Origin: Faecalibacterium prausnitzii
GTDB taxonomy: Bacteria > Bacillota > Clostridia > Oscillospirales > Ruminococcaceae
DNA length: 64,000 bases
Direction: 5' to 3'
NCBI RefSeq assembly: GCF_019967995.1
Contig: NZ_CP065377.1
Location: forward strand, 2,170,001 to 2,234,000
Each line of letters opens with the position of its first letter. The stretch's first letter is position 1. The notes under the pieces were generated by a model. It was not told the DNA's origin and made no database searches. It saw only the letters and a list, made by a program, of their open reading frames with translations. Of the stretch, positions 14,654 through 24,914 are shown one piece after another. Both the position numbers and the translations under genes were made by a program.

Positions 14654-16012
14654 TTATTTCAGGCGGAGGAGCGTAGCGTAATTGGAAGGCAGCTGCACCT
14701 TCATCCGGCCCCACTCGATCTCCGTCAGGATCGGCTGGCTGCCCACGCAGTCGGCCAGCAGGTCTTCGGCACCGGTGGCCTCCACCGGCAGCTGGAACTC
14801 CAGCTGCGCGGGGCTGTCGCCGTTGTTGAAGACAGCCACGACGGCCTTGCCGTCCAGCACACGGGCAAACGCATAGCACTGGGTGGTCAGCTGCAACTCT
14901 TTCACCTCGCCCCAGGTCAGCTCCGGGCACGCGGCCTTCAGCCGGCCCAGCGCTGCGTATACGCTGGTGACCGGGTTGGTGGTCAGCGCATCCTGGAAGT
15001 CCTCCAATTCCAGGCAGGGGCGGAGCGGCCAGTCGCTCCCCCACTCTTTTTTGCCCTCAATTGCAAATTCCGAGCCATAATAGATGGACGGAATGCCCCA
15101 AAGCGTATATACTAGAAGAGCAATGTGGCGGATGTGGGCCCGGTTGCGCAGCTTGTTGGGCAGGCGCTCCACATCGTGGTTGTCCGAGAAGAGATAGAGC
15201 CGGGTGTCGTGGCACAGGCCCTGCAGACGGCGCATGGTGTGCGCGATCTCGAAATAATTGTGGTCGTTGTGGCCACTCCACAGGCCCTTGTGCAGCTCGT
15301 AGTTGGTCACCGAGTGGAGCATTTCGGGGTTGGCCCACCGGCTGTAATCGCCGTGGATGACCTCGCCCATCAGCCAGAACTCCGGCTTGACCTCGTTGGC
15401 CAGGCGGCGCAGGCCCTTCATGAACTCGAAGTCCAGCACGTCGGCTGCATCCAGACGGATGCCGTCGATGTCGAACTCACGGACCCAGAAGCGGATCGTA
15501 TCGTAGTGGTAATTCTGGACCTCCGGGTTGCGCTGGTTCAGCTTGACCAGCAGGTTGAAGCCGCCCCAGTTGCCGTAGGAGAAGCCGTCGTTGTACTCGT
15601 TGTTGCCCCAGAAATTCACATCGCAGAACCAGTCCTTATACCGGGCGTTCTCGCGGTCCGTTTTCAGGTTCTGGAAGGCGAAGAAGTCGCGGCCCACATG
15701 GTTGAACACGCCGTCCACGATGACTTTCTGGCCGCGGGCGTGGCAGTTGGCCACAAACTCCCGGAACTCTTCATTCGTGCCCAGGCGGCGGTCCACCTGA
15801 CGGTAGTCGATGGTATCGTAGCCGTGGGAGCCGCTCTCAAACAGCGGGCCGATATAAATGGCCGTGCAGCCAAGGTCCTCATAAGCGTGTTCGGCCCAGG
15901 CGTTCAGTTTTGCAAAGGCACCGGGTGTGGGCTGGCCGTCGTTCTCATGTGCGCAGCCGCACAGCCCCAGCGGATAGATGTGATAAAATACAGCGTTGTC
16001 ATACCAAGCCAT
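14654..16012 (-). CDS. GH13 alpha-amylase family glycoside hydrolase
   Basis: 452 aa from ATG 16012, where the protein starts MAWYDNAVFYHIYPLGLCG as is usual for small cytoplasmic GH13 enzymes; GGGAG lies upstream. (beta/alpha)8 regions are visible in order: IYIGPLFES, VIVDGVFNHVG (region I), GIRLDAADVL (nucleophile Asp, region II), FWLMGEVIHG (acid/base Glu, region III) and LFSDNHDVERL (third Asp, region IV). There is no signal peptide, so it probably cleaves imported maltodextrins or glycogen. The diverging neighbour is glycogen branching enzyme, which supports a role in alpha-glucan turnover. Confidence 0.9.
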   Translation of the reverse strand: MAWYDNAVFYHIYPLGLCGCAHENDGQPTPGAFAKLNAWAEHAYEDLGCTAIYIGPLFESGSHGYDTIDYRQVDRRLGTNEEFREFVANCHARGQKVIVDGVFNHVGRDFFAFQNLKTDRENARYKDWFCDVNFWGNNEYNDGFSYGNWGGFNLLVKLNQRNPEVQNYHYDTIRFWVREFDIDGIRLDAADVLDFEFMKGLRRLANEVKPEFWLMGEVIHGDYSRWANPEMLHSVTNYELHKGLWSGHNDHNYFEIAHTMRRLQGLCHDTRLYLFSDNHDVERLPNKLRNRAHIRHIALLVYTLWGIPSIYYGSEFAIEGKKEWGSDWPLRPCLELEDFQDALTTNPVTSVYAALGRLKAACPELTWGEVKELQLTTQCYAFARVLDGKAVVAVFNNGDSPAQLEFQLPVEATGAEDLLADCVGSQPILTEIEWGRMKVQLPSNYATLLRLK

Positions 16013-16075
16013 CGTTACAGTTTCTCCCATTCTAGCAGTTTTTCCTGCGCCCGCCGCATACGGGCGACAGAGATA

Positions 16076-16108
16076 GTATAGCATAGTTCCGGACCAAAGT
16101 GTGGAACT
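16076..16108 (-). promoter_or_regulatory. Extended -10 promoter and inverted repeat upstream of the amylase
   Basis: On the minus strand TGCTATACT (16084-16076) is an extended -10 element. Just upstream lies AGTTCC-N12-GGAACT (16085-16108), an inverted repeat covering the region where the -35 would be. It could be an operator for a sugar-responsive regulator. Confidence 0.45.
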
Positions 16109-16204
16109 TTGCTAATTTTCATACAAAGTCTCCTGCAAAATCAGCAGGTTTGACGATTTCGATTTGGTTTTCTTAGTAACAATGACAAAAAGGAAAGGTG
16201 CCTC

Positions 16205-18250
<2,046 letters not shown>

Positions 18251-18260
18251 ATTTTCATTC

Positions 18261-18305
18261 AAAATATCCCGTCTGCTGAAAATGCAGCGGGATATTTTCC
18301 GTTTT
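18261..18305 (+). terminator. Terminator of glgB
   Basis: AAAATATCCCG (18261-18271) pairs with CGGGATATTTT (18288-18298), with an inner CTGC/GCAG stem, followed by CCGTTTT. Confidence 0.8.
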
Positions 18306-18388
18306 GCCGCCGCTGCGGCCTTGCCAGCGCCGGGCAGAACCGTTATACTGTAACATGAACTATCAGGTTTTGTGAGAGGTTTTGTGTT

Positions 18389-20314
18389 ATGGAACAAACA
18401 CGTTCGGCCCTGCTGAAACGCGGCCTCACCCCCTGGGGCAAAGCGGGGGCCGCGCTCGGCATCGGGGTACTGGTCCTGGCAGCCATCGGGCTGCTCTTCC
18501 CCACCGGGGCGGCATTCTTCCCGCTGGTGAGCCTGTGGTGCAGCTGTGCGCTGTTCTACGGGGCGCTGTGGGTGCTGCGGGTGTCCGGCGTTACGCTGGA
18601 CTTCTTCCACCGGGCCGTCCTTGTGGGCTGCTGGGCGGCGGCGGTGCTCTATTTCTACTGGGCGCTGGGGCGGCGCGATTTCGTCTACGCCTGGGACTAC
18701 GCCAACTACCTCGTCAAGCAATACAGCGCCGAGGCGGCCTTTGCTGCAGGCCCGGCGGCGGGCTTCGCGTACATCTTCGGCTCCTTCGCAGAGGACTACA
18801 CCAATTTCATCACCCTGTTCACCGAGTTCCCCTTCTGCCTGACGGCCCGCACCGGCGACAGCTATGCGTTCAGTCAGGTGTTCTGCGTCCTGCCCAGCCT
18901 GATGGTGCTGCTGGCGGGCGTGGTCATCAAGGTGGGGCAGATGCTCCGGGTGAAGAACCGGTTCTATTACTTCCTCATCGGCTTTTCGTGGCTGCTCACC
19001 TTCCCGTTTCTGCGGATGAGCGCGATGCTGGCCCAGCCGGACTGGTTCGGCCTCATCTTCGCCTTCGCCATTCTGGTGCTGACGCTGGACTACCGCTTTG
19101 AACAGCTGGAGCCGGGCCGGTTCGCCCTCCTCTTTCTGGCCACAGCAGCGGTCATTCTGACCCGCCGGTGGTATCTCTACTTCGTGGTCGGCTACTACTT
19201 TTCCTACGCACTGCTGCTTCTGGTCAGCAGCGCAAAGCTCGCCAGGACCGACAAGGCGCTGGCCGTCCGCCGGGTGCGCAACCTCATCGCCTTCGGCCTT
19301 TGCGCCATGATTGCAATGGTCGCCCTGCTCTGGCCCATGGTCCGCAAGATCCTGGCCTTTGACTACTCCGACCGCTATTCTTACTACAACGTCGGCGGCA
19401 TGGCCACCGAGCTTTATTACCACGCCCTCCGCATCGGCCTGCTGAACTTCATCCTCATCGGGCTGGGCGTCGCAGATGCCTTCCGCCGCAGGCGGTTCGC
19501 CCTGCCCGCGCTGGGTGCCTGTGAGCTGGCGGTCAGCCTCGTGCTCTTCACGCGGGTGCAGAACACCGGCTCCCACCAGATGCTCCTCTTCCTCCCCGCC
19601 TACTTCCTGCTCTTTCTGGCAGGCGCTGCGGCGCTGGCGGAGGGCATCGAGCACCGCAAGGCCCTCAAGCTGGGCTACTGGGCGTTCACGCTGGTGTTTG
19701 CCGTATCGGTGCGCTGCTCGCCGCTGACGGTGGTGGCCCTGCCCGATCTTCTCATCGACCACTTCCCGCTCAAGAGCACCGCTGAATTTGTCCGGCTCGA
19801 CGGCCTGACCTGCGACCGCAGGGACCTGAGCCAGCTGCAGGCTGTGACCGAATGGCTCAGCGTCCACCTCGGCGACGGCGAGACCGCGTACATGATCACC
19901 GACGACATGCTCTACAACCCCGGCCATCTGCGCAACTGCCTGCTGCCGGAGCAGCCGCTGGACGGCAAGCTGCCGGACAGCTTCTCGGTGCCGGGCACCC
20001 ACAACTTCCCCATGAGCTTCTTTGAGGCAAAGTATGTCGTCACCGTTGACCCCTACCCCCTCTCCTACGCATCGGACACGGAGCTGGGCCACAAGCTGAA
20101 CGCCAAATTCGCCGAGCTGCGGGACGGCACCCACACCCTTGCCGCCACATTCGATATGGGCAACGGCTACACCTTCACCATCTGGGAGCGGGTCGCCGCC
20201 CCCACCCGTGCGGAAGTGGAGACCTACCTCCACGTCTTCGACGCCGAAAATGCCCAATACCCCGAAATGTTCTCGCAGGTCGCCGAGAGCTGGCTTGCCG
20301 CCCACGGGTTATAA
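18389..20314 (+). CDS. Large polytopic membrane protein, possibly a GT-C-fold glycosyltransferase
   Basis: 641 aa. About a dozen hydrophobic segments fill residues 20-455 (for example GAALGIGVLVLAAIGLLFP and FALLFLATAAVILT). The last ~180 residues are mainly soluble. An aromatic and acidic loop after the second or third helix (ALGRRDFVYAWDYANYLVKQ) has the kind of acidic residue seen in the first loop of polyprenyl-phosphate-dependent GT-C enzymes, but I cannot assign a family with certainty. The start has GAGAGGTT. The next gene (trigger-factor-like) follows 57 bp later on the same strand without a terminator between. Confidence 0.6.
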   Translation: MEQTRSALLKRGLTPWGKAGAALGIGVLVLAAIGLLFPTGAAFFPLVSLWCSCALFYGALWVLRVSGVTLDFFHRAVLVGCWAAAVLYFYWALGRRDFVYAWDYANYLVKQYSAEAAFAAGPAAGFAYIFGSFAEDYTNFITLFTEFPFCLTARTGDSYAFSQVFCVLPSLMVLLAGVVIKVGQMLRVKNRFYYFLIGFSWLLTFPFLRMSAMLAQPDWFGLIFAFAILVLTLDYRFEQLEPGRFALLFLATAAVILTRRWYLYFVVGYYFSYALLLLVSSAKLARTDKALAVRRVRNLIAFGLCAMIAMVALLWPMVRKILAFDYSDRYSYYNVGGMATELYYHALRIGLLNFILIGLGVADAFRRRRFALPALGACELAVSLVLFTRVQNTGSHQMLLFLPAYFLLFLAGAAALAEGIEHRKALKLGYWAFTLVFAVSVRCSPLTVVALPDLLIDHFPLKSTAEFVRLDGLTCDRRDLSQLQAVTEWLSVHLGDGETAYMITDDMLYNPGHLRNCLLPEQPLDGKLPDSFSVPGTHNFPMSFFEAKYVVTVDPYPLSYASDTELGHKLNAKFAELRDGTHTLAATFDMGNGYTFTIWERVAAPTRAEVETYLHVFDAENAQYPEMFSQVAESWLAAHGL

Positions 20315-20371
20315 CACCGCACCCTCCCATTTTTTGAATCAACGTTCTATCGTCAGAAGGAGTATTGCAAA

Positions 20372-21352
20372 ATGGAAAATCAGCAGAATAATTTCCCCGA
20401 AGTAAAGCTCGGACAGTATAAAGGGCTGGCCGTCATCCGCCATGTGCGCGGCATTTCCGAGAAGACGCTGGACATCGAGATGGTCCACCAGACCCGGATG
20501 CGCGCCACCTACCACAACTCCACCGAGGCCGCGAAGCGCGGCAGCCGGGTGCTGCTGGATTTCGCCGGTTTCATGGACGGCAAGGAGATCCCCGACAGCC
20601 GGATGGAGAAGGTCATGGTCGTGCTGGGCGACGGCAAGCTGATGCCTGCCGCCGAGCAGGCCATCTATGGCCACAAGGCCGGTGAGACCTTCCGGTTCGA
20701 CTTCACCTATCCGGCCGCGTTCCGTGTACCGGAGCTTTCCGGCAAGACGGCGCAGTTCGAGATCACGCTCCACTCTGTGGCCGAGAAGACCACCCCGGAG
20801 CTGACCGAGGAGTTCGCACAGTCTGCCGGTTATGCGTCCCTCGCCGCCATGCGGGAGGCCGTCCGCGCCAAAAAGCAGAAGATCCACGAAGACGGTGCCG
20901 ACCGCGCCGCCGGGCAGAAGCTGCTGGAGATGGCCGGTGCCAACCTGACCGTCACCGTGCCGGAGGCCGTGCTCGACCGCACCGCCGACAACGAGATGAA
21001 GCTGCTGAGCCAGCGCCTGAGCCGCAGCGGCATCAGCATGGAGCAGCACTGCAAGAACAGCCGCACCACCGCCGAGGCTCTGCGGGCAGGCTACCGCGCC
21101 GATGCTGAGCGGAAGATCCGCACCATGTATGCAGCCCGCGCCATCGCAGAGGCCGAGAACATCACCGTCCAGCCCGAAGAGGTCAACGCCGAATACCGCC
21201 GCCTCTCCGTGCAGCAGGACACCCCCGAAGCCGACATCCGCCGTGTGCTGGCCCCGGAGACCGTGGCCGCTGCTCTGGCTGCCCAGAAGGTCCAGCGCTT
21301 TTTGCTGGACAACGCCGTCGTGACTTCGGTCATGGACCCGGATAAGGAGTGA
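20372..21352 (+). CDS. Trigger-factor-like peptidyl-prolyl isomerase lacking the ribosome-binding domain
   Basis: 326 aa (AAGGAG before the start). Residues ~10-45 (VKLGQYKGLAV...SEKTLDIEM) correspond to the linker normally between the ribosome-binding and isomerase domains. ~50-135 is an FKBP fold (GSRVLLDFAGFMDGKEIPDS, then the GDGKLMPAAEQAIYGHKAGE and PELSGKTAQFEITLHSV strands). ~145-320 is the helical trigger factor C-terminal domain. The first ~140 residues of canonical trigger factor, including the ribosome-docking GFRxGKxP loop, are missing. It probably acts as a free chaperone or isomerase. The [4Fe-4S] protein gene starts 5 bp after its stop with an AAGGAG inside the end of this gene, so the two are coupled. 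Confidence 0.82.
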   Translation: MENQQNNFPEVKLGQYKGLAVIRHVRGISEKTLDIEMVHQTRMRATYHNSTEAAKRGSRVLLDFAGFMDGKEIPDSRMEKVMVVLGDGKLMPAAEQAIYGHKAGETFRFDFTYPAAFRVPELSGKTAQFEITLHSVAEKTTPELTEEFAQSAGYASLAAMREAVRAKKQKIHEDGADRAAGQKLLEMAGANLTVTVPEAVLDRTADNEMKLLSQRLSRSGISMEQHCKNSRTTAEALRAGYRADAERKIRTMYAARAIAEAENITVQPEEVNAEYRRLSVQQDTPEADIRRVLAPETVAAALAAQKVQRFLLDNAVVTSVMDPDKE

Positions 21353-21356
21353 TTCG

Positions 21357-22610
21357 ATGAGTTTCTTTACGCGCTACGCCATGGATGCGCTGATGAAGAC
21401 CACCCACCCGGAGATCAACCGCAGACAGTGCTGGAACCTGCACCCGCACCGCACCCCCTGCACGGCCTGCAAGGACATCTGCCCCTTTGGGGATGCGATC
21501 TTCACCCGCCCGAATCTCGTCAAGGACTGGGACCCCTGCACCGACTGCGGCCTCTGCGTTTCTGCCTGCCGCAGCGGCTGCATCGCCCCCTCGCCGGAGC
21601 AGGTCCAGCGGGATACGGCCCCCGCCGACAGCGACAACGACACCGTCTGGATCGGCTGCGAGAAAAGCACCCGCAAGAACACCCTCGTCCGGGCCTGCGT
21701 ATCGGCCCTCTCGTGGGAGGCGCTGGCCTACCTGGCCCTGAACAAAAAGGTCGTGCTGGACCTGACCCCCTGCGGCGAGTGCGAGAACGACGTCTGCGCC
21801 GAACATCTGCGCAACGAGCTTACCCGTCTGGTGGAATTTTTCGGCCAGCCCCTCTTCGAGGCCCGGTTCACCCTGGCCTACGAGCAGGATGCGGCCCCCT
21901 TCCACAGCAAGGAATACTCCCGCCGCGAGATGATGGAGCAGGTGACGGCCGGCTCCAAGGCGGGCACGAAGCAGCTGCTCCGGATGCTGCCCGGCCTGCG
22001 GGACGATGACCAGAGCGCGGTGGACTTCCGCCTGTTGCTGCACCAGCGCACCAAGCAGCTGAAAGCCGCCAGCGAAACGCCCCTCAAATACGGCTACCAC
22101 CTGCCCAATTTCACCCAGAAGTGCTTTGCCTGCGGCCGGTGCGAAAAGGCCTGCCGCGCCGGGGCCATCCGCTTCGAGGATCTGCCCGACGGCCAGACCC
22201 GCGCGGTCATCACGCCGTGGAAGTGCAGTGAATGCGGCGTCTGCGTTGCCACCTGCTCCAACGGCGGTCTGGACGGGCTGAAGCTCCGCCAGCTGACCAC
22301 GCTGGGCCCGGTGAGCGTTTACAAATGCACCAAGAGCCTCTGCAAGGAGTGCGGCAAGCCCATCGCCCCCACCTGCAAGGACGGCATCTGCTCGGTCTGC
22401 CGCATCAAGATCCGCACCAAAAAGCGGCAGGAAGAAGCCGTGGCCAAGGCCAAGGAGCGCCAGGCCGAGCGCGAGGCCAAGCGCGCCGCCGAGGAAGCCG
22501 CCAAGGCACTGGCGGCGGAAGTCCAGGCCGAGTCGGCTGCTGCAGCTGCAGAAACGGCCCCCGCCGCCGCTGTGCCGGAAGCGCCCGCTGCCGAAACCGA
22601 AATGAATTAA
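21357..22610 (+). CDS. Multi-[4Fe-4S] ferredoxin-like protein
   Basis: 417 aa. Cysteine clusters in order: CTACKDICPFG with CTDCGLCVSACRSGC (~res 28-76), a middle section with IGCEKST and LDLTPCGECEND (~100-140), CFACGRCEKACRAGA and CSECGVCVATCSNG (two C-x2-C-x2-C-x3-C sets, ~255-300), then CTKSLCKECG...CKDGICSVC (~320-345), a zinc- or cluster-binding candidate. At least four [4Fe-4S] clusters are possible. The tail (~350-417) is Ala/Glu/Lys-rich and low-complexity. No catalytic domain is seen, so it is probably an electron-transfer protein. Coupling to the upstream trigger-factor-like gene suggests a chaperone for an iron-sulfur protein, which is speculative. Confidence 0.75.
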   Translation: MSFFTRYAMDALMKTTHPEINRRQCWNLHPHRTPCTACKDICPFGDAIFTRPNLVKDWDPCTDCGLCVSACRSGCIAPSPEQVQRDTAPADSDNDTVWIGCEKSTRKNTLVRACVSALSWEALAYLALNKKVVLDLTPCGECENDVCAEHLRNELTRLVEFFGQPLFEARFTLAYEQDAAPFHSKEYSRREMMEQVTAGSKAGTKQLLRMLPGLRDDDQSAVDFRLLLHQRTKQLKAASETPLKYGYHLPNFTQKCFACGRCEKACRAGAIRFEDLPDGQTRAVITPWKCSECGVCVATCSNGGLDGLKLRQLTTLGPVSVYKCTKSLCKECGKPIAPTCKDGICSVCRIKIRTKKRQEEAVAKAKERQAEREAKRAAEEAAKALAAEVQAESAAAAAETAPAAAVPEAPAAETEMN

Positions 22611-22614
22611 AGAA

Positions 22615-22643
22615 TTGACGTCCGCCCGAAAGGATGCTATACT
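22615..22643 (+). promoter_or_regulatory. Promoter of the oligopeptide-binding protein leader
   Basis: TTGACG (22615-22620) and TATACT (22638-22643) are separated by 17 bp and lie immediately after the stop of the iron-sulfur gene. Transcription should start near 22650. Confidence 0.8.
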
Positions 22644-22649
22644 TTCTGT

Positions 22650-22720
22650 AACCACACGGCTGTGGTCGGGAGGGACTGTTACAAAGGCGTAACGGAAGGA
22701 TTCCGTTGCGCCTTTTTTGC
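22650..22720 (+). promoter_or_regulatory. Attenuator-like leader with alternative hairpins
   Basis: The ~70-nt leader has a perfect hairpin ACCACA-CGGC-TGTGGT (22651-22666), then GTTAC (22678-22682) which can pair with GTAAC (22689-22693). The second partner is also part of the 5' arm of the terminator, so the two structures exclude each other. This is the arrangement of a transcription attenuator or riboswitch; the ligand or sensor is unknown. Confidence 0.5.
22684..22718 (+). terminator. Intrinsic terminator inside the leader
   Basis: AAGGCG-T-AACGGAA pairs with TTCCGTT-G-CGCCTT around a GGA loop and is followed by six Ts. It lies 85 bp before the substrate-binding protein start, after a good promoter, so it must be read through or regulated for the gene to be expressed. 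Confidence 0.8.
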
Positions 22721-22802
22721 AATTCCCCGCTGATGGGAAACAGCGCACCCCAGCCGCTGGCGCACACAAAAACACGAAATACGAAGAAAGAGGGATTTTA
22801 TC

Positions 22803-24842
22803 ATGGATCATTCGATTTCTCGCCGCCAGTTCCTCAAAGCCAGCGGTCTGGCAGCCGCAGGCGCATGTGCAGCCGGTCTGCTGACCAGCTGCGGCGGCAG
22901 CTCCTCTGCCGGCAGCACCGGCAGCGCGGCTTCCGGTACGGTGGACACCTCCAAGTACACCATCCTGTACTCCAGCCAGCCCGCCACCCTGAACTACCTG
23001 ACCACCGCCACCGATCTGGAAATGGTCGTGGGTGCCAACTGCGTGGATACGCTGGTCGAGTACGACAACAAGGGCGTCATGCGCGAAGGTCTGGCCACCA
23101 GCTGGGACTGGGATGCGGACACCCTGACCTGGACCTTCCATCTGCGGGAGGAGAACTGGGTGGACAACAACGGCGAAGTCGTGGCCCCCGTCACCGCGCA
23201 GGACTTTGTGGACGCCCTGAAGTATGTTCTGACCCCGGACTACGCCTCCTCCAACGTCGGTCTGGTCACCGCCTACATCGCCGGTGCCGATGACTACTAC
23301 AACTACTACGTCTACCTGAACAACGCCAACACCGGCGTTGTGGACGACGACGGTACCACCTACACCGCCGACGCCAGCGGTCTGGTCACCGTGACCGCTC
23401 CGGACGGCACCGCCAGCACCTATGAGCCGCTGGACTTCGACACCGTGGGCGTCACGGCCGTGGATGACCACACCCTGACCTACACCCTGACCTACGACTT
23501 CCCCGGCTTCCTGAGCCTGCTGTGCTACCTGCCCTATGAGCCTGCCTACGGCCCCCTGCTGGATGAGATGGGCGACCAGTACGCCACCTCTGCCGAGACC
23601 ATGTACAGCTGCGGTGCGTTCTATCTGGCGGATTACGAGTCTCTGGAGACCTGGATCATGAAGAAGAACCCGGAGAACTACGACGCCGACAACGTCTTCA
23701 TCGAGACCATCAGCCGCATCTACAATGCCGAAGCCGCCGTCAACGGCCCGGAGATGATCAAGCGCGGCGAGATCGACGAAGCCACCATCGGTTCCGATAT
23801 TCTGGACAGCTGGCTGAGCGACGACACCACCAAGAGCATGGTCTCCATGGACCGCCCCAACACCAACTACACCTACTTCTACATGTTCAACTTCATGCCC
23901 TACGCCCACGAGTTCTCCAACTGGAGCGTCGAGGGCGTGGACGCCGAGTATGAGCCGGACAACTGGGCCAAGGCCATCAACAACACCAACTTCCGCAAGG
24001 CCTTCCTGTACGGCATCAACAACGCCGTCACGCTGGCTGTTTCTGCCCCGGAAGGCTATGACGGCTACAAGCTGAACACCATCACGCCCCCGAACTTCTG
24101 CGCCACCACTGCCGGTGTGGACTATACCCAGTGCGGCGACCTGGCCAACATCACCGAGTTCTTCGATGAGGCCAAGGCCAAGGAATTCCGCGATGCTGCC
24201 ATCGAGGAGCTGACCGCTGCCGGTGCCACCTTCCCCATCAAGGTGCAGCTGCCCTACAACCCCTCTTCCACCGACTGGGACAAGCAGTGCCAGGTCTTCA
24301 AGCAGCAGCTGGAGGGTGTGCTGAACGACGGCTTCGACTTTATTGATGTCATCATCACCGAAGGCCCTGCGGACAGCTTCCTGTCCGCCGTCCGCCGCAA
24401 CGGCAAGTTCGAGTTCCTGCTCTGCAACTGGGGCGCCGACTACTCCGACCCGGAGACCGAGACCGACCCGTTCTATCAGGCCGAGGATTCCCGCGGGATG
24501 CGCTATGCATATCTGCGCACCGGCGTGGAAGACGGCTTCATCACCGGCGACACTGCGGACGCCATCATGCAGTACATGACCGCCATCGAGGCTGCCAAGC
24601 AGATCACCGATGACATCGACGCCCGCTACAAGGCCTTCGCCGATGCCGAGGCCCTGCTCATCAACAACGCGCTGGTCATCCCGCGCGGCATGAGCGTGCC
24701 CGCCTATCTGGCCACCCGCCTGAACTACTGGGAGGGCCAGTACGCTTCCACCGGCTTCTCCAACAAGCGCCTGAAGGGCATCCATGTGCTGGACCACTAC
24801 ATCTCCATGGAGGAGTACGAGGCCAATCGCGACGCCCGCTGA
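22803..24842 (+). CDS. Family 5 (oligopeptide-type) ABC substrate-binding lipoprotein
   Basis: 679 aa. The N-terminus carries a twin-arginine motif (SRRQFLKASG) followed by a hydrophobic stretch and the lipobox LLTSC near residue 30, then a Ser/Gly-rich linker, so it should be exported (possibly folded, by Tat) and lipid-anchored. The mature part has the SBP_bac_5 pattern: an N-terminal YTILYSSQPATLNYL strand, LATSWDWDADTLTWTFHLRE, and a C-terminal NWGADYSDPETETDPFY region. It binds peptides or similar compounds for an ABC importer. No permease or ATPase gene is adjacent. It ends at a strong terminator, so it is a monocistronic orphan. Confidence 0.9.
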   Translation: MDHSISRRQFLKASGLAAAGACAAGLLTSCGGSSSAGSTGSAASGTVDTSKYTILYSSQPATLNYLTTATDLEMVVGANCVDTLVEYDNKGVMREGLATSWDWDADTLTWTFHLREENWVDNNGEVVAPVTAQDFVDALKYVLTPDYASSNVGLVTAYIAGADDYYNYYVYLNNANTGVVDDDGTTYTADASGLVTVTAPDGTASTYEPLDFDTVGVTAVDDHTLTYTLTYDFPGFLSLLCYLPYEPAYGPLLDEMGDQYATSAETMYSCGAFYLADYESLETWIMKKNPENYDADNVFIETISRIYNAEAAVNGPEMIKRGEIDEATIGSDILDSWLSDDTTKSMVSMDRPNTNYTYFYMFNFMPYAHEFSNWSVEGVDAEYEPDNWAKAINNTNFRKAFLYGINNAVTLAVSAPEGYDGYKLNTITPPNFCATTAGVDYTQCGDLANITEFFDEAKAKEFRDAAIEELTAAGATFPIKVQLPYNPSSTDWDKQCQVFKQQLEGVLNDGFDFIDVIITEGPADSFLSAVRRNGKFEFLLCNWGADYSDPETETDPFYQAEDSRGMRYAYLRTGVEDGFITGDTADAIMQYMTAIEAAKQITDDIDARYKAFADAEALLINNALVIPRGMSVPAYLATRLNYWEGQYASTGFSNKRLKGIHVLDHYISMEEYEANRDAR

Positions 24843-24857
24843 TCTTTAACACCTGAC

Positions 24858-24896
24858 AAAAAATGGCTTCCGGCAACTGCCGGAAGCCATTTTTCT
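24858..24896. terminator. Bidirectional terminator
   Basis: AAAAATGGCTTCCGGCA (24859-24875) pairs perfectly with its complement at 24878-24894. A-run and T-run on the two sides let it end both the substrate-binding protein gene and the converging ABC permease gene. Confidence 0.9.
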
Positions 24897-24914
24897 GTTG
24901 TTCAGCTTCTTTTC

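Noticed and set aside
21330..24797. 1155-codon open frame on the minus strand
   Set aside because: Antisense to the iron-sulfur protein and the substrate-binding lipoprotein; low-complexity composition and no family motifs.
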